From positions 1 to 64,000 of the forward strand of contig NZ_JBHUEE010000002.1 in assembly GCF_042680605.1 (NCBI RefSeq): a stretch of DNA of 64,000 nucleotides, read 5' to 3'. Both the position numbers and the translations under genes were made by a program. The notes below the pieces were generated by a model, which made no database searches, was not told the origin of the DNA, and saw only the letters and a program-made list of their open reading frames with translations. Each line of letters opens with the position of its first letter. The stretch's first letter is position 1. Shown here piece after piece: positions 7,740-16,428 of this stretch. This stretch comes from Allobogoriella deserti (GTDB lineage Bacteria; Actinomycetota; Actinomycetes; Actinomycetales; Actinomycetaceae).

Positions 7740-9049
7740 GCGTCCCCCTGTCGAAGGATCAGGTCGTAGCGGTCCTGGGCCTCGTCCATGGCGGCCTCGA
7801 TCTCGCCGGCGAAGACCGCTCGGCGGAACATCTCCAACCACGGCCCGTCGGGCTGGTTGTAGATCCGGTTGTAGGACAACGACAACGGTGCGTACCCGGC
7901 GTCGAGCTGTTCCAGCGGGGCGACGGCGAGCGGGAACTGCTCGCGGAACGCGTCCGTCGCGGCGTCGGCCCTTACGGGTGTGTAGCCGCCGGCGGGCAGG
8001 TTCGACTGCTGCTCGATCTCGAGGCAGAAGCGGACGTACTCCCACGCGGCCGAGGGGTTGGCGGCCCCGTTCGGGATGGCGAAGTTGTCACCGCCGTCGA
8101 AGAAGCTGACCCCGCCGTCGGGACCGGCGAGCAGCCGCACCTCGGTGCGCTCCAGCAACGCGGGGTCGGCGTCGGGAACGATCACGCCGTAGGAGGCTGG
8201 CTTCATGCCGATCCGGCCGGAGAGGTAGTCGGCGTTCCAGCGGGAGGCGTCGTCGGCGTACGCCACCGGCGGCACGAGGTCCTCCTCCCAGAAGGTCCGG
8301 AGCAGTTCGAGGGTGCGCCGCACGGACTCGTTGCCCGCCACATTGCCGGTCTGGCCGCCGATCTGCCCGGCGATGAGGTCGGTGTCGGTCGCCCAGATGT
8401 GTGGCTGAACCGTGAAGCCCAGAGCGCCGGAGGCGTTGCCCGGGTACGACCAGCCGTAGACGTCCTCCTCGAGGGCGCTGATGGCGCGCGCCGCCTCGAG
8501 GTACCCGGCGAAGGAACCGGTCGCCTCGTCGACGTCGACCCCGGCCCGCTCGAAGAGGTCGAGGTTGCAGAACAGCACTGAGTTGTCCGCGAGGAACGGC
8601 ACGGCGTAGAAGCGCTCGTCCTTGGTGGCCAGACCGAGGTGCCCGGGACTGAGCCGGTCCCGGTAAGGCAACTCCTCGATGAGCGGGGTGAGGTCGGTGA
8701 AGGCGTCGCGGTAGATGAACAGCGCGGAGTAAATGTCGTCGATGTCGACCAGGTCGGGCGGACGCCGGCCCCGGATGGCGGTGGCCAACTTGGTGACGTA
8801 CTGGCTGTTCGGAATCGGGGTGAGCTCCACCCGGATCCGGTCCTGGGCGGCGTGGAACGCCTCGACCATCGCCTCGTTGCCGGTCAGGGTGTCCGAGCGG
8901 CACCAGAGGTTGAGGGTGCCACTCGCCCCCTCGCCGAAACCGGCCACGGTGACGTCGGCGGGCTCGAGCTGCCCACCGCAGCCGGCCAGCGCCGCGGCGG
9001 CGCCACCGATGCCGGCCAGTGCCAGGAAGTCCCGGCGTGAGAGCGTCAT
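7736..9049 (-). CDS. Extracellular sugar-binding lipoprotein (family 1 solute-binding protein)
   Basis: 437 aa. The N terminus MTLSRRDFLALAGIGGAAAALAGCGG combines a twin-arginine-like SRRDF motif with the lipobox LAGC, suggesting a Tat-exported lipoprotein. The body has family 1 SBP features: LNLWCRSDTLTGNEAMVEAFHAA, PPDLVDIDDIYSALFIY, YAVPFLADNSVLFCNLDLFERAG and WEYVRFCLEIEQQSNLPAGGYTPVR. GAGGAGGAGC sits just upstream of the ATG at 9049. It lies 20 bases after the GH127 gene, so it probably captures the sugar released by, or destined for, that enzyme. Confidence 0.88.
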   Translation of the reverse strand: MTLSRRDFLALAGIGGAAAALAGCGGQLEPADVTVAGFGEGASGTLNLWCRSDTLTGNEAMVEAFHAAQDRIRVELTPIPNSQYVTKLATAIRGRRPPDLVDIDDIYSALFIYRDAFTDLTPLIEELPYRDRLSPGHLGLATKDERFYAVPFLADNSVLFCNLDLFERAGVDVDEATGSFAGYLEAARAISALEEDVYGWSYPGNASGALGFTVQPHIWATDTDLIAGQIGGQTGNVAGNESVRRTLELLRTFWEEDLVPPVAYADDASRWNADYLSGRIGMKPASYGVIVPDADPALLERTEVRLLAGPDGGVSFFDGGDNFAIPNGAANPSAAWEYVRFCLEIEQQSNLPAGGYTPVRADAATDAFREQFPLAVAPLEQLDAGYAPLSLSYNRIYNQPDGPWLEMFRRAVFAGEIEAAMDEAQDRYDLILRQGDA

Positions 9050-9069
9050 TGCTCCTCCTCGCGTCGCGG

Positions 9070-10998
9070 TCAGTCGCCGACGGCGGGCACCCAGACCCGC
9101 ATGGGGTTGGGCCCTCGGTTGGCCCACACGTGGTACGGCACCGCGGTCAGCGCCACCGGCTCCCCGTGCCCCGACGGCCGCGTACCGGCCTCGGCGTACG
9201 GGGTGGCGGCCTGCGGTGGCGGCGTCCCGCGGTAGCCACGGGCGCGGAGCACGGTCACTCCGCCGAGCAGGTCCGGCCGGTGCTCCTCGGTGATCTCCCC
9301 GGTGACGTCGAGCAGCATGTCGTCGACGACGACGCCGTCGGGCTGGTCGGCGCCCTCGAAGGCGTACACGAGCGGCCCGCGTTCGATCGCGACGCAGCCG
9401 CGCACCGCGTCGACGCGGTGGTCCGCCGTCGTCAGGCGGGGCCGCATCGGTAGGTCGAGCCGCATGGTCTCCCCCGCCTGCCAGGTGCGGGTGAGCGTGG
9501 CGTAACCGGGTCGGACGGTCTCGCCGTCGAGCGTGGCCCCCTCGGCCCAGGCGGGCACGCGCAGTGAGAGCGCGACGGGCGTGTCCGGGGCGCGGCGCAC
9601 GGTGACCTCGATGCGCCCCTGCCACGGGTAGTTCGTCGCGACGTCGAGTTCGAGGCCGCCGGCGGCGACGGTGCCGGGGACGTACTGGTGAAGCTGCACG
9701 GAGGATGCGCCGTCGGGCGAGCTGTCGGTGCCGGTGGTCGCGACGTAACCGGAGAGGCTGGACAGGGTCCGCATGATGTTCGGCGGGCAGCACGCACAGT
9801 CGAACCACCCGCGCCGTCCGTGCGCCGGGCTGCGGTCCCCCTCCGGGTGGGCGTCGCTGCGCAACTGCAGCGGGTTGACGTAGAAGTACTCGGTACCGCT
9901 CAAGGAGACACCGGCGAGGAAGCCGTTGTAGAGCATGCGCTCGATCTGGTCGGCGTAGCGCGCCTCACCGGTGGCCAGGAGCATCCGCCACGCCCACTGG
10001 ACCCCGCCGATGGCGGCGCAGGTCTCGGCGTAGGCGCGGTCGGTCGGCAGTTCGAACGGGTCTCCGAAGGACTCGCCCTCCCACCGGGCCCCGAGCCCTC
10101 CGGTGAGGTACTGCTTGGCGCGCTCCATCGCGTCGTACTGGTGCTCGAGGGCCGCAAGCAGTTCACGGTCGCCGGTCTCGACGGCGACGTCCGTGGCGCC
10201 GGCGGCGAGGTAGACGGCGCGGACGGCGTGGCCTTCCACCGTGGTCGCATCCCGGACCGGGACTCGATCGGAGAAGTACGTCGGCGCGTGCCCGTGGCCG
10301 GCGATGATGCCCCGGCCGCGGGCGTCGACGAACCAGCGGGCGAGCTCGAGGTAGGCGTCGGTGCCGGTCTCGCGGTACAGCTCGACGAGCGCCATCTCAA
10401 TCACCGGGTGACCGTCGACGTCCTCGGCCCGGCCCGGCCCGAAGGTCGCGACGAGATGGTCGGCCACCTTGATGGCGACGTCGAGCAGCTCGCGGCGCCC
10501 GGTCGCCCGGGCTTGGGCCACGGCGGCCTGGATCAGATGCCCGGCGCAGTAATGCTCGTGGCTCCACGGCAGGTCCCGGTAGCGCTGTCCCTCCCGGTGC
10601 GGGACGACCGAATTGAGGTAGCCGTCCTCTGCCTGGGCGCGGGCGAGGAGCTCGGTCAGCTCGAGTTGGGAGGTCAGCAGCTCCGCCTCGCCGCTGCGCC
10701 CGTACTCCCAGGCGGCAGCCTCGAGCCACTTGTGCACGTCAGAGTCGGCGAACACCGGTCCCTCCGGCTCACCGGCGGCCGTGCCGGCCGCGATCTCGAG
10801 ATTGCGGACGTTGCCGGCCGCACGCAGGTGGGTCAGCCCGGACGGGATCGACGCGCCGCGGTTGGCCTCCGCCCGCTGGTGCCACAGGCCACCGGTGATC
10901 CGGGCGTCACCCGGTGGTACGGGGCGCAGCCGTACCGAGGCCGAGTCGGTGGGCGCGGCGGGTCCGGCGAGAACGCCGGTGCGAGCGGTCGCAGTCAT
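9070..10998 (-). CDS. Beta-L-arabinofuranosidase (GH127 family)
   Basis: 642 aa, matching GH127 (HypBA1-like) length. Family-defining motifs are ETCAAIGGVQWAWRML (the catalytic or zinc-ligand Glu) and FDCACCPPNIMRTLSSL, which carries the paired Cys, one of them the nucleophile. The N-terminal (alpha/alpha)6 barrel is followed by beta domains. No signal peptide is seen, so it acts in the cytoplasm on imported arabino-oligosaccharides. The ATG at 10998 gives MTATARTG.., and the upstream in-frame extension is Arg/Ser-rich and unsupported. It is first in the leftward operon, with an operator-like dyad 20-45 bases before the start and lacI divergent. Confidence 0.88.
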   Translation of the reverse strand: MTATARTGVLAGPAAPTDSASVRLRPVPPGDARITGGLWHQRAEANRGASIPSGLTHLRAAGNVRNLEIAAGTAAGEPEGPVFADSDVHKWLEAAAWEYGRSGEAELLTSQLELTELLARAQAEDGYLNSVVPHREGQRYRDLPWSHEHYCAGHLIQAAVAQARATGRRELLDVAIKVADHLVATFGPGRAEDVDGHPVIEMALVELYRETGTDAYLELARWFVDARGRGIIAGHGHAPTYFSDRVPVRDATTVEGHAVRAVYLAAGATDVAVETGDRELLAALEHQYDAMERAKQYLTGGLGARWEGESFGDPFELPTDRAYAETCAAIGGVQWAWRMLLATGEARYADQIERMLYNGFLAGVSLSGTEYFYVNPLQLRSDAHPEGDRSPAHGRRGWFDCACCPPNIMRTLSSLSGYVATTGTDSSPDGASSVQLHQYVPGTVAAGGLELDVATNYPWQGRIEVTVRRAPDTPVALSLRVPAWAEGATLDGETVRPGYATLTRTWQAGETMRLDLPMRPRLTTADHRVDAVRGCVAIERGPLVYAFEGADQPDGVVVDDMLLDVTGEITEEHRPDLLGGVTVLRARGYRGTPPPQAATPYAEAGTRPSGHGEPVALTAVPYHVWANRGPNPMRVWVPAVGD

Positions 10999-11017
10999 GA
11001 GTCTCCTCGTCGAGCTT

Positions 11018-11043
11018 CGGAAACGTACGGCACACGTTTTCCG
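11018..11043. promoter_or_regulatory. Candidate LacI-family operator
   Basis: An imperfect dyad CGGAAACGT, seven bases, ACGTTTTCCG lies in the lacI-GH127 intergenic region, 20 bases upstream of the GH127 ATG. The AACGT/ACGTT half-sites resemble LacI/CcpA-family operators. By position it would control the leftward operon and perhaps autoregulate lacI. Binding is inferred from symmetry and location. Confidence 0.55.
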
Positions 11044-11179
11044 GCACGGTAGACGTGGCCTGACACACCTGTCAACGGCGCGATACTGGCGTAGATGCAC
11101 GGACATCCGGTGCTCACGTGCCGTACACTCGCCCCACTGCGCCGGGCGGACAGAACGCCTGGAAATGACGGAGGTAGGC

Positions 11180-12208
11180 GTGAGCGAGCAGCACAGACCC
11201 GTGCGCATCGTGGACGTCGCCGCGCTCGCTGGAGTCTCCCCCGGGACCGTCTCCAAGGCGCTGAACAACAACGGGCTGCTCAAGGACAGCACCCGGGACC
11301 GGGTGCGCGAGGCGGCCGACAAGCTGGGATTCGTCCCGCACGCCGGGGCGCGCTCGCTCCACAGCCGGCGGACCTTCACCGTCGGGCTGCTGAGCACCGA
11401 CAACGCCGGCCGTTTCTCTCTGCCTGTGGTGCTCGGCGCCGAGAACGCACTGCTCGCGGGCCAGGTCTCGGCACTGCTCGCCACGGCCCGGCACGATCCG
11501 GTGCGCGAGCAGCATCACATCCGCACGCTGGTGAGCCGCCGGGTCGACGGCATCATCGTCACCGGTCGCACCACCGAACCGCGTGCGCCGATCGAGGCCC
11601 TGGCGCCCGTCGTCTACGCGTTCGCGCCGTCGACCGATCCGGAGGACGCCTCGGTCGTGCCGGACGACGCCACCGGCATGCGCCAGATCGTCGACCACCT
11701 GAGGACACTGGGGCACCGACGTCTGGCCTACGTCGGCGGCCGCGAGGATCAACGCAGCTCGAAGGTCCGCCACGAGGCGACGCAGACCGCGGCCGCCGAG
11801 CAGGGCATGGAACTCGTCGGACCTCCGCGGTTCGGCGAGTGGAGCGAACGCTGGGGCCGCCACGCCGTCGACATGCTCGTCGCGGACGGCCTCCTCGGCC
11901 CGGAGTCCGCGGAACCGGTCGACGCCGTCGTCTTCGCCTCCGACCAGCTGGCTCGCGGTGGTACCGACCGGCTCCGGGAACGGGGCCTGCGCATCCCGGA
12001 GGACGTGGCGGTCACCGGGTACGACGACTGGCAGGTCATGTCGCTCGCCAGCAGACCCCCCCTGACGACGGTGGACATGCGGCTGGAGACCCTCGGCCAG
12101 CGCGCCGCGGAGCTGCTGCTCGCCGCGCTGGACGGCGAGCCGTTGCACGGCACGGAGATGCTGGCACCGCGGCTCGTGGTCCGGGAGTCCACGCTCGGCA
12201 CGTCCTGA
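11180..12208 (+). CDS. LacI-family transcriptional regulator
   Basis: 342 aa. The N-terminal helix-turn-helix is VDVAALAGVSPGTVSKALNN with the hinge helix around LGFVPHAGARSLHS. A periplasmic-binding-protein-like sensor follows (FTVGLLSTDNAGRFSLPVVLGAENALL, VDGIIVTGRTTEPRAPIEALAPVVY, HLRTLGHRRLAYVGG, VAVTGYDDWQVMSLASRPPLTTVDM). The GTG at 11180 is chosen because GGAGGT lies at 11170-11175; an in-frame ATG at 11165 would add five residues. Divergent from the GH127-ABC operon, it is the obvious local repressor, presumably induced by an arabinose-containing sugar. Confidence 0.9.
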   Translation: MSEQHRPVRIVDVAALAGVSPGTVSKALNNNGLLKDSTRDRVREAADKLGFVPHAGARSLHSRRTFTVGLLSTDNAGRFSLPVVLGAENALLAGQVSALLATARHDPVREQHHIRTLVSRRVDGIIVTGRTTEPRAPIEALAPVVYAFAPSTDPEDASVVPDDATGMRQIVDHLRTLGHRRLAYVGGREDQRSSKVRHEATQTAAAEQGMELVGPPRFGEWSERWGRHAVDMLVADGLLGPESAEPVDAVVFASDQLARGGTDRLRERGLRIPEDVAVTGYDDWQVMSLASRPPLTTVDMRLETLGQRAAELLLAALDGEPLHGTEMLAPRLVVRESTLGTS

Positions 12209-12419
12209 CGGCGCCTCCTGACTCATCCCGAGCCGCTCCCGACCGGGCGCGAAACCTGAGTCGCCGCGCCCGCCGCGCCCCGGTGCGGCCCCCGCGACGC
12301 ACGGCTCACCTTCTCGCGTCATCGCTCCGTGCGGGGGAGCTGTCCCCATGGTCATACGCCGGCGATTCCCGGAAGATGTAGGCCACTGCCTGGCGAGACG
12401 ACACAGAATGGAGCGGACC

Positions 12420-12764
12420 ATGGACGCCGGTCTCTGGATCCTCCTGCTGATTGCGCTGGTGATCATCAGCATCGTGAACTGGGTCCGGCGCCGCGGCTCC
12501 GGCTACCACGACGGGTACGACGACGGGTATGGCGGCGGCTACCGCCGAGGCTATCGGCGCAGCTACCGACGTCGGTCCTCGTGGGGCAGCACTCGCAGCC
12601 GCACGGGTCGCAGCCGGTCGAGCGGATTCTCCGGCGGCGGCGGCTCGTTCGGGTCCTCGCGCCGCTCCGGAGGCGGGGGCCGGTTCGGTTCCTCGCGGGG
12701 AGGTTCGCGCAAGCGGTCCTCGCGTGGTGGATCACGCAAACGGTCCTCACGCCGGCGCAAGTGA
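12420..12764 (+). CDS. Small membrane-anchored Arg/Gly/Ser-rich protein
   Basis: 114 aa. One membrane helix (LWILLLIALVIISIVNWV, residues about 5-22) is followed by a low-complexity cytoplasmic tail. The tail starts with Gly/Tyr/Asp repeats (HDGYDDGYGGGYRRGY), then Ser/Arg and Gly/Phe blocks, and ends in two copies of GGSRKRSS. The tail is extremely basic and could bind nucleic acid or anionic lipid. GGAG six bases before the ATG at 12420 supports this start over the ATG at 12408. No known family is recognised. The compositional bias is strong, but the membrane helix and ribosome-binding site favour a real gene. Confidence 0.6.
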   Translation: MDAGLWILLLIALVIISIVNWVRRRGSGYHDGYDDGYGGGYRRGYRRSYRRRSSWGSTRSRTGRSRSSGFSGGGGSFGSSRRSGGGGRFGSSRGGSRKRSSRGGSRKRSSRRRK

Positions 12765-12884
12765 GCGAGCCGGCTGCGGACCGGACCGGGCCCGGACCCG
12801 CGTTGTGCGAGACATCACCGGCTCGGACGCCGGATCGCGCTTGGAGCCGCCGACGCCGGTGCAGTAAAGTCAACGGGTCGACGC

Positions 12885-12960
12885 GCACCGCTAGCTCAAT
12901 CGGCAGAGCAACTGACTCTTAATCAGTGGGTTCTGGGTTCGAGTCCCAGGCGGTGTACCA
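12885..12960 (+). tRNA. tRNA-Lys (CTT)
   Basis: A complete 76-nt cloverleaf. Acceptor GCACCGC pairs with GCGGTGT (one G-U). The D arm is in GCTCAATCGGCAGAGC, the anticodon stem ACTGA/TCAGT encloses loop CTCTTAA with anticodon CTT, and the T arm contains GGTTCGAGTCC. The CCA end is encoded. Confidence 0.96.
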
Positions 12961-13134
12961 CTCTCGCCGGAAGCCCCGCATCACACCGGTCCTCGTCGCC
13001 GCCTGGGACTGCGTGCCCACCGCGGGGTGCCCGGGCCGCTTCCGGGCGCGGTCACCCCTTCATCCGGCGTTCACTCTGCGTCACTACGGTCACGTGCGCC
13101 ATATCGGACGACCATCGATGGGGAAGTGGACGCC

Positions 13135-14370
13135 TTGACGACACGGAGCAGACGACTCGCCGCGTATGCGGCCGTGGCGGCTTCGGCTGTGGCGATGGCC
13201 GGGCTGTCGGCACCGTCCCTCGCTGCCGAGGACCAGCGCGGGGGCCAGCCCGAGAACCAGCCCGGCATCATCGGCCATCGCGGGAGCGCCGGGACTGCCC
13301 CGGAAAACACCGTCCCCTCGATGCGGGACGCACGCACAGCGGGCGCGGATCTCTTCGAGATCGACCTGCAGATGAGCAGCGACGGCGTGCCCTTCCTCTT
13401 CCACGACACGACCGCTGCCCGCACCACGAACGTCGCTGATGTGTTCCCGGAGCGCGCCGACGATCACATCACGAGCTTCACGTGGGACGAGCTGTCCCAG
13501 CTGGATGCCGGGTCATTCTTCGGCACGCCGTTCCACGGGACCGATATCCCGCATCTGGACGCCGCCGCCCGGCAGGCCCGCGGTTGGACCGGGGTCAACG
13601 TCGAGATCAAGGAGCCCTCCGCCTCGCCGGGCGTCGAACAGGCGCTGGCGGACACGATCGCCGAGAACCGGGACTGGCAGCGCCTACTGGCGCAGGACAA
13701 GCTGATCGTGAGTTCCTTCGACGTCGAGTCTCTGGAGACCTTCCACGAGCTCGCACCGGAGGTCCCGGTGCTGCCGATCGCCGGCGAGCTGCCCGGCGAC
13801 GAGGTGCTGGCCGAGTGGGCGGAGTACTCGGTCGGCGTCGTGACCAACTACCGCAACCTGGAGCCGGGTGACGTCTCCCGTGTCCACGACCTCGGACTGG
13901 AGCTGGGCACGTACACGGTCAACAGCCCGGAGGCGATGCAGCAGCTCACCGACCAGGGCGTCGACTGGATCATCACCGACTTCCCGCGCGTGCTCTCGCG
14001 CATGCAGGGCGGAAAGGACCCGATCCCGGCGGCCGACGGGATCGAGGTCGCCGAGGTCGTCGCCGACGTGCCGGGAGCGGACCTGCAGCCGGAGACCGGC
14101 GAGCACGTCGTGCTCACCAACACCGCCGACCGCGCGATCGACGTCAGCGGCTACCTGCTGCAGGACGCCGCACTCAATCGGCTCGTCGTCGGCGACGGCT
14201 ATGTGCTCGAGCCCGGCGAGGAGTTGCGGGTCTACACCGGGCCGGGGACGAACTCGGACGACGCCTACTACAACGATCACGGGGCGAACGTGCTGAACAA
14301 CGGCGGCGACTCGATCGCCGTCCTGAGGCCGGACCCGGCACGGGTGCTGCTCGACCTGTTCGCGTACTGA
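13135..14370 (+). CDS. Secreted glycerophosphodiester phosphodiesterase with lamin-tail domain
   Basis: 411 aa. A signal peptide (about 1-31, ending SLAA) precedes a GDPD barrel. The catalytic set is His48-Arg49 (IIGHRG), Glu57 (PENT), Glu75/Asp77 (EIDLQ) and His90-Asp91 (FHDT). VNVEIKEP and DWIITDFP mark later strands. Residues about 320-405 form an LTD-like beta domain (VAEVVADVPGADLQ, VVLTNTADRAIDVSGYLLQD, LEPGEELRVYTGPGT). It cleaves deacylated phospholipids outside the cell to release glycerol 3-phosphate. The start is uncertain: TTG at 13135 has GGGGAAG upstream, and an in-frame GTG lies at 13126. Confidence 0.85.
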   Translation: MTTRSRRLAAYAAVAASAVAMAGLSAPSLAAEDQRGGQPENQPGIIGHRGSAGTAPENTVPSMRDARTAGADLFEIDLQMSSDGVPFLFHDTTAARTTNVADVFPERADDHITSFTWDELSQLDAGSFFGTPFHGTDIPHLDAAARQARGWTGVNVEIKEPSASPGVEQALADTIAENRDWQRLLAQDKLIVSSFDVESLETFHELAPEVPVLPIAGELPGDEVLAEWAEYSVGVVTNYRNLEPGDVSRVHDLGLELGTYTVNSPEAMQQLTDQGVDWIITDFPRVLSRMQGGKDPIPAADGIEVAEVVADVPGADLQPETGEHVVLTNTADRAIDVSGYLLQDAALNRLVVGDGYVLEPGEELRVYTGPGTNSDDAYYNDHGANVLNNGGDSIAVLRPDPARVLLDLFAY

Positions 14371-14413
14371 GGCACGTTCGCGCTTCTGAGCACGTTCAGG
14401 TCCTGAGACGAGC

Positions 14414-14448
14414 ACGGCGGGCGGGCCGGCTTCCGGCCCACCCGCCGT
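14414..14448. terminator. Bidirectional hairpin terminator between GDPD and ngcG
   Basis: A 16-bp stem with one mismatch: 14414-14429 (ACGGCGGGCGGGCCGG) pairs with 14433-14448 around loop CTT. It lies between two convergent genes. No clear T tract, as is common in high-GC actinobacteria. Confidence 0.75.
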
Positions 14449-14464
14449 CGCGACCCCGACGGAG

Positions 14465-15391
14465 CTACTTCATCGTCCCCTGGCTCACCGATCCCTGCAG
14501 CTGGCGCTGGAAGATCACGTAGACCACCAGCACCGGGACGATCGTGATGACGACGGCGGCGAACATCTGGTCGAAGTTCGAGCGATACCCGGCGGAGGAC
14601 ACGAACGAGGCCAATCGCTGCGAAAGCACCCAATTGTCCTGGTTGGTGTTCAGCGCCACGGGCAAGATGAACTGGTTCCACAGCCCGAGAAAGTTGAAGA
14701 TCGCCACCGAGGCCATGCCCGGCCGGGCCATCGGGAGCATCACCTGGAAGAACGTGCGCCACTCCCCCGCGCCGTCGATCTTCGCGGCCTCGGCCATCTC
14801 GTTCGGCAATGACCGGAAGAACGAGTAGAGGAAGAACACCGTGAACGGCAGCGCGAAGGCGACGTAGGTGAGGATCAGCCCGGGCAACGTGCCGCGCAGG
14901 CCGATGTTCTCCAGCACGAAGAACAACGGCACGATCGCCAGGAAGACCGGGAACGTGAGCCCGGCCAGCATGAGGTAGTAGATCGCGCGGCGTCCGGGGA
15001 ACTCGAAGCGGCCGAGCACGTAGGCACACATCGCCCCGAGGAGCATCACGAGCACCAGCGCCGAACCGACCACGACCACGGTGTTGAAGAACGCCTGACC
15101 GATCTGCGCCTGGGTCCAGGCGTTGGCGTAGTTCTCGAAGCTCCAGGACGCCGGCAGCCCGAACGGTTCGCTGAAGATCTCGGTGTTGGTCTTGAAGGAG
15201 CTCAGGACCGTCCACAACATCGGCGCGATGACGAGGATGCACCAGATCACCAGGACGGTGTGCGCAACCTTGGGAACGATGCGGCCACTGGTCGGCGGCG
15301 GGGTCCTGACCGTGTCTTCTCGCGCGCGCGGCGAGGGGTTCTCGTCGGGTTTCATCGTGGGCAGTACTCCTGGAAGCTCGAAGGTGCTCAT
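14465..15391 (-). CDS. ngcG: N-acetylglucosamine/chitobiose ABC permease NgcG (MalG type)
   Basis: 308 aa. A charged N terminus precedes six helices, beginning VAHTVLVIWCILVIAPMLWTVLSSF. The EAA loop is EAAKIDGAGEWRTFFQVMLPMARPG, and the protein ends QLQGSVSQGTMK. It is the second membrane subunit of the CUT1 importer whose binding protein closely matches Streptomyces NgcE, so the assignment rests on operon context. The ATG overlaps the ngcF stop by four bases. An internal ATG (MKPDENPSP) could be an alternative start. Confidence 0.8.
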   Translation of the reverse strand: MSTFELPGVLPTMKPDENPSPRAREDTVRTPPPTSGRIVPKVAHTVLVIWCILVIAPMLWTVLSSFKTNTEIFSEPFGLPASWSFENYANAWTQAQIGQAFFNTVVVVGSALVLVMLLGAMCAYVLGRFEFPGRRAIYYLMLAGLTFPVFLAIVPLFFVLENIGLRGTLPGLILTYVAFALPFTVFFLYSFFRSLPNEMAEAAKIDGAGEWRTFFQVMLPMARPGMASVAIFNFLGLWNQFILPVALNTNQDNWVLSQRLASFVSSAGYRSNFDQMFAAVVITIVPVLVVYVIFQRQLQGSVSQGTMK

Positions 15392-16428
15392 GCCGAGCCA
15401 CCCTTCTCGTCACGGCCACCGGTCACCCGGTTGACCGTGAAGACCAGCGCCGCGAAGACCAGCGTCACCACGGCCATCGCCACGCCCATGGCGCTCGAAC
15501 GGCCGAACTGACCGTCGATGAACGCGGTGCGGAAGAGCTGCTGGGCCATGACGAGGGTGCTGCTCTCCGGTCCGCCCTGCGGGTTGAGGCCCTGGACGAA
15601 GACGAATGCGTCGAGCGCCATGATGCCGAGGTAGATCCACGCCGTCTGGATGTTGTCCCGAATGAGCGGGATGGTGATCGACCACGCGATGCGCAGCCGC
15701 CCGGCGCCGTCGATGCGGGCGGCCTCGAAGATCTCGGCCGGGACGCCCTTGATGGCTGCGACGAACAGCAGCATGTAGAAGCCGACCATCCCCCAGATGA
15801 TCACGAACATCGTGATCGGCATCGCGGTGCCGACGTTGCCGAGCCAGGCGAACGAGTCGAACTGGTCGAGCCCGAGGGTGGTGAGCAACCCGTTCGCCAG
15901 GCCGCCGCTGGGATCGAAGATCAGGCGCCACATGATCGCGACCGCGATCGCCGGGATGACGTAGGGGAAGAAGGACACCACCCGGTAGAACGATGATCCC
16001 TTCAGGCCGCGCACCTGTCCGCGCTGCGAGCCGCCGACCGTGATGAGGCTGGCGAAGATCAGCGCGATGACGATCGTGATCGTCGGCACGACGAGCGCGA
16101 TCGCCACGGAGTTCCCGACGGCGTTGACCCACCGGGGGTCCGAGAGGAGCCAGGCGAAGTTGTCCAGTCCGACGAAGGTGAACTCCGCGGTGAAGCCGGA
16201 CCAGTCCGTCATCGAGTAGAACCCGGCCTGCAGGAACGGCCAGATCACGAAGACGAGGAAGATGGCCAACGGCAGGCCGAGGAAAACCACCATGAAGCTG
16301 ACGTAGTCGAACGTCAGCTTGTGGCGCCGCCGGCCCGCCGGCGGCGGCTTCCCACTCGCAGAAGCCGCCGCGGAGGCCGCCAGGGTGTCCCCGGAATCGG
16401 CTCCGACCGGAGGTGAAGTCACTGTCAC
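15388..16428 (-). CDS. ngcF: N-acetylglucosamine/chitobiose ABC permease NgcF (MalF type)
   Basis: 346 aa. After a roughly 40-residue cytoplasmic lead there are six helices. LTFDYVSFMVVFLGLPLAIFLVFVIWPFLQAGFYSMTDWSGF is typical of NgcF-like subunits. The EAA loop is EAARIDGAGRLRIAWSITIPLIRD, and FVQGLNPQGGPESSTLVMAQQLF is the conserved C-terminal segment. The GTG start sits in a GTGA overlap with the ngcE stop. No ATPase is encoded nearby, so a shared MsiK-like protein probably energises it. Confidence 0.8.
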   Translation of the reverse strand: MTVTSPPVGADSGDTLAASAAASASGKPPPAGRRRHKLTFDYVSFMVVFLGLPLAIFLVFVIWPFLQAGFYSMTDWSGFTAEFTFVGLDNFAWLLSDPRWVNAVGNSVAIALVVPTITIVIALIFASLITVGGSQRGQVRGLKGSSFYRVVSFFPYVIPAIAVAIMWRLIFDPSGGLANGLLTTLGLDQFDSFAWLGNVGTAMPITMFVIIWGMVGFYMLLFVAAIKGVPAEIFEAARIDGAGRLRIAWSITIPLIRDNIQTAWIYLGIMALDAFVFVQGLNPQGGPESSTLVMAQQLFRTAFIDGQFGRSSAMGVAMAVVTLVFAALVFTVNRVTGGRDEKGGSA

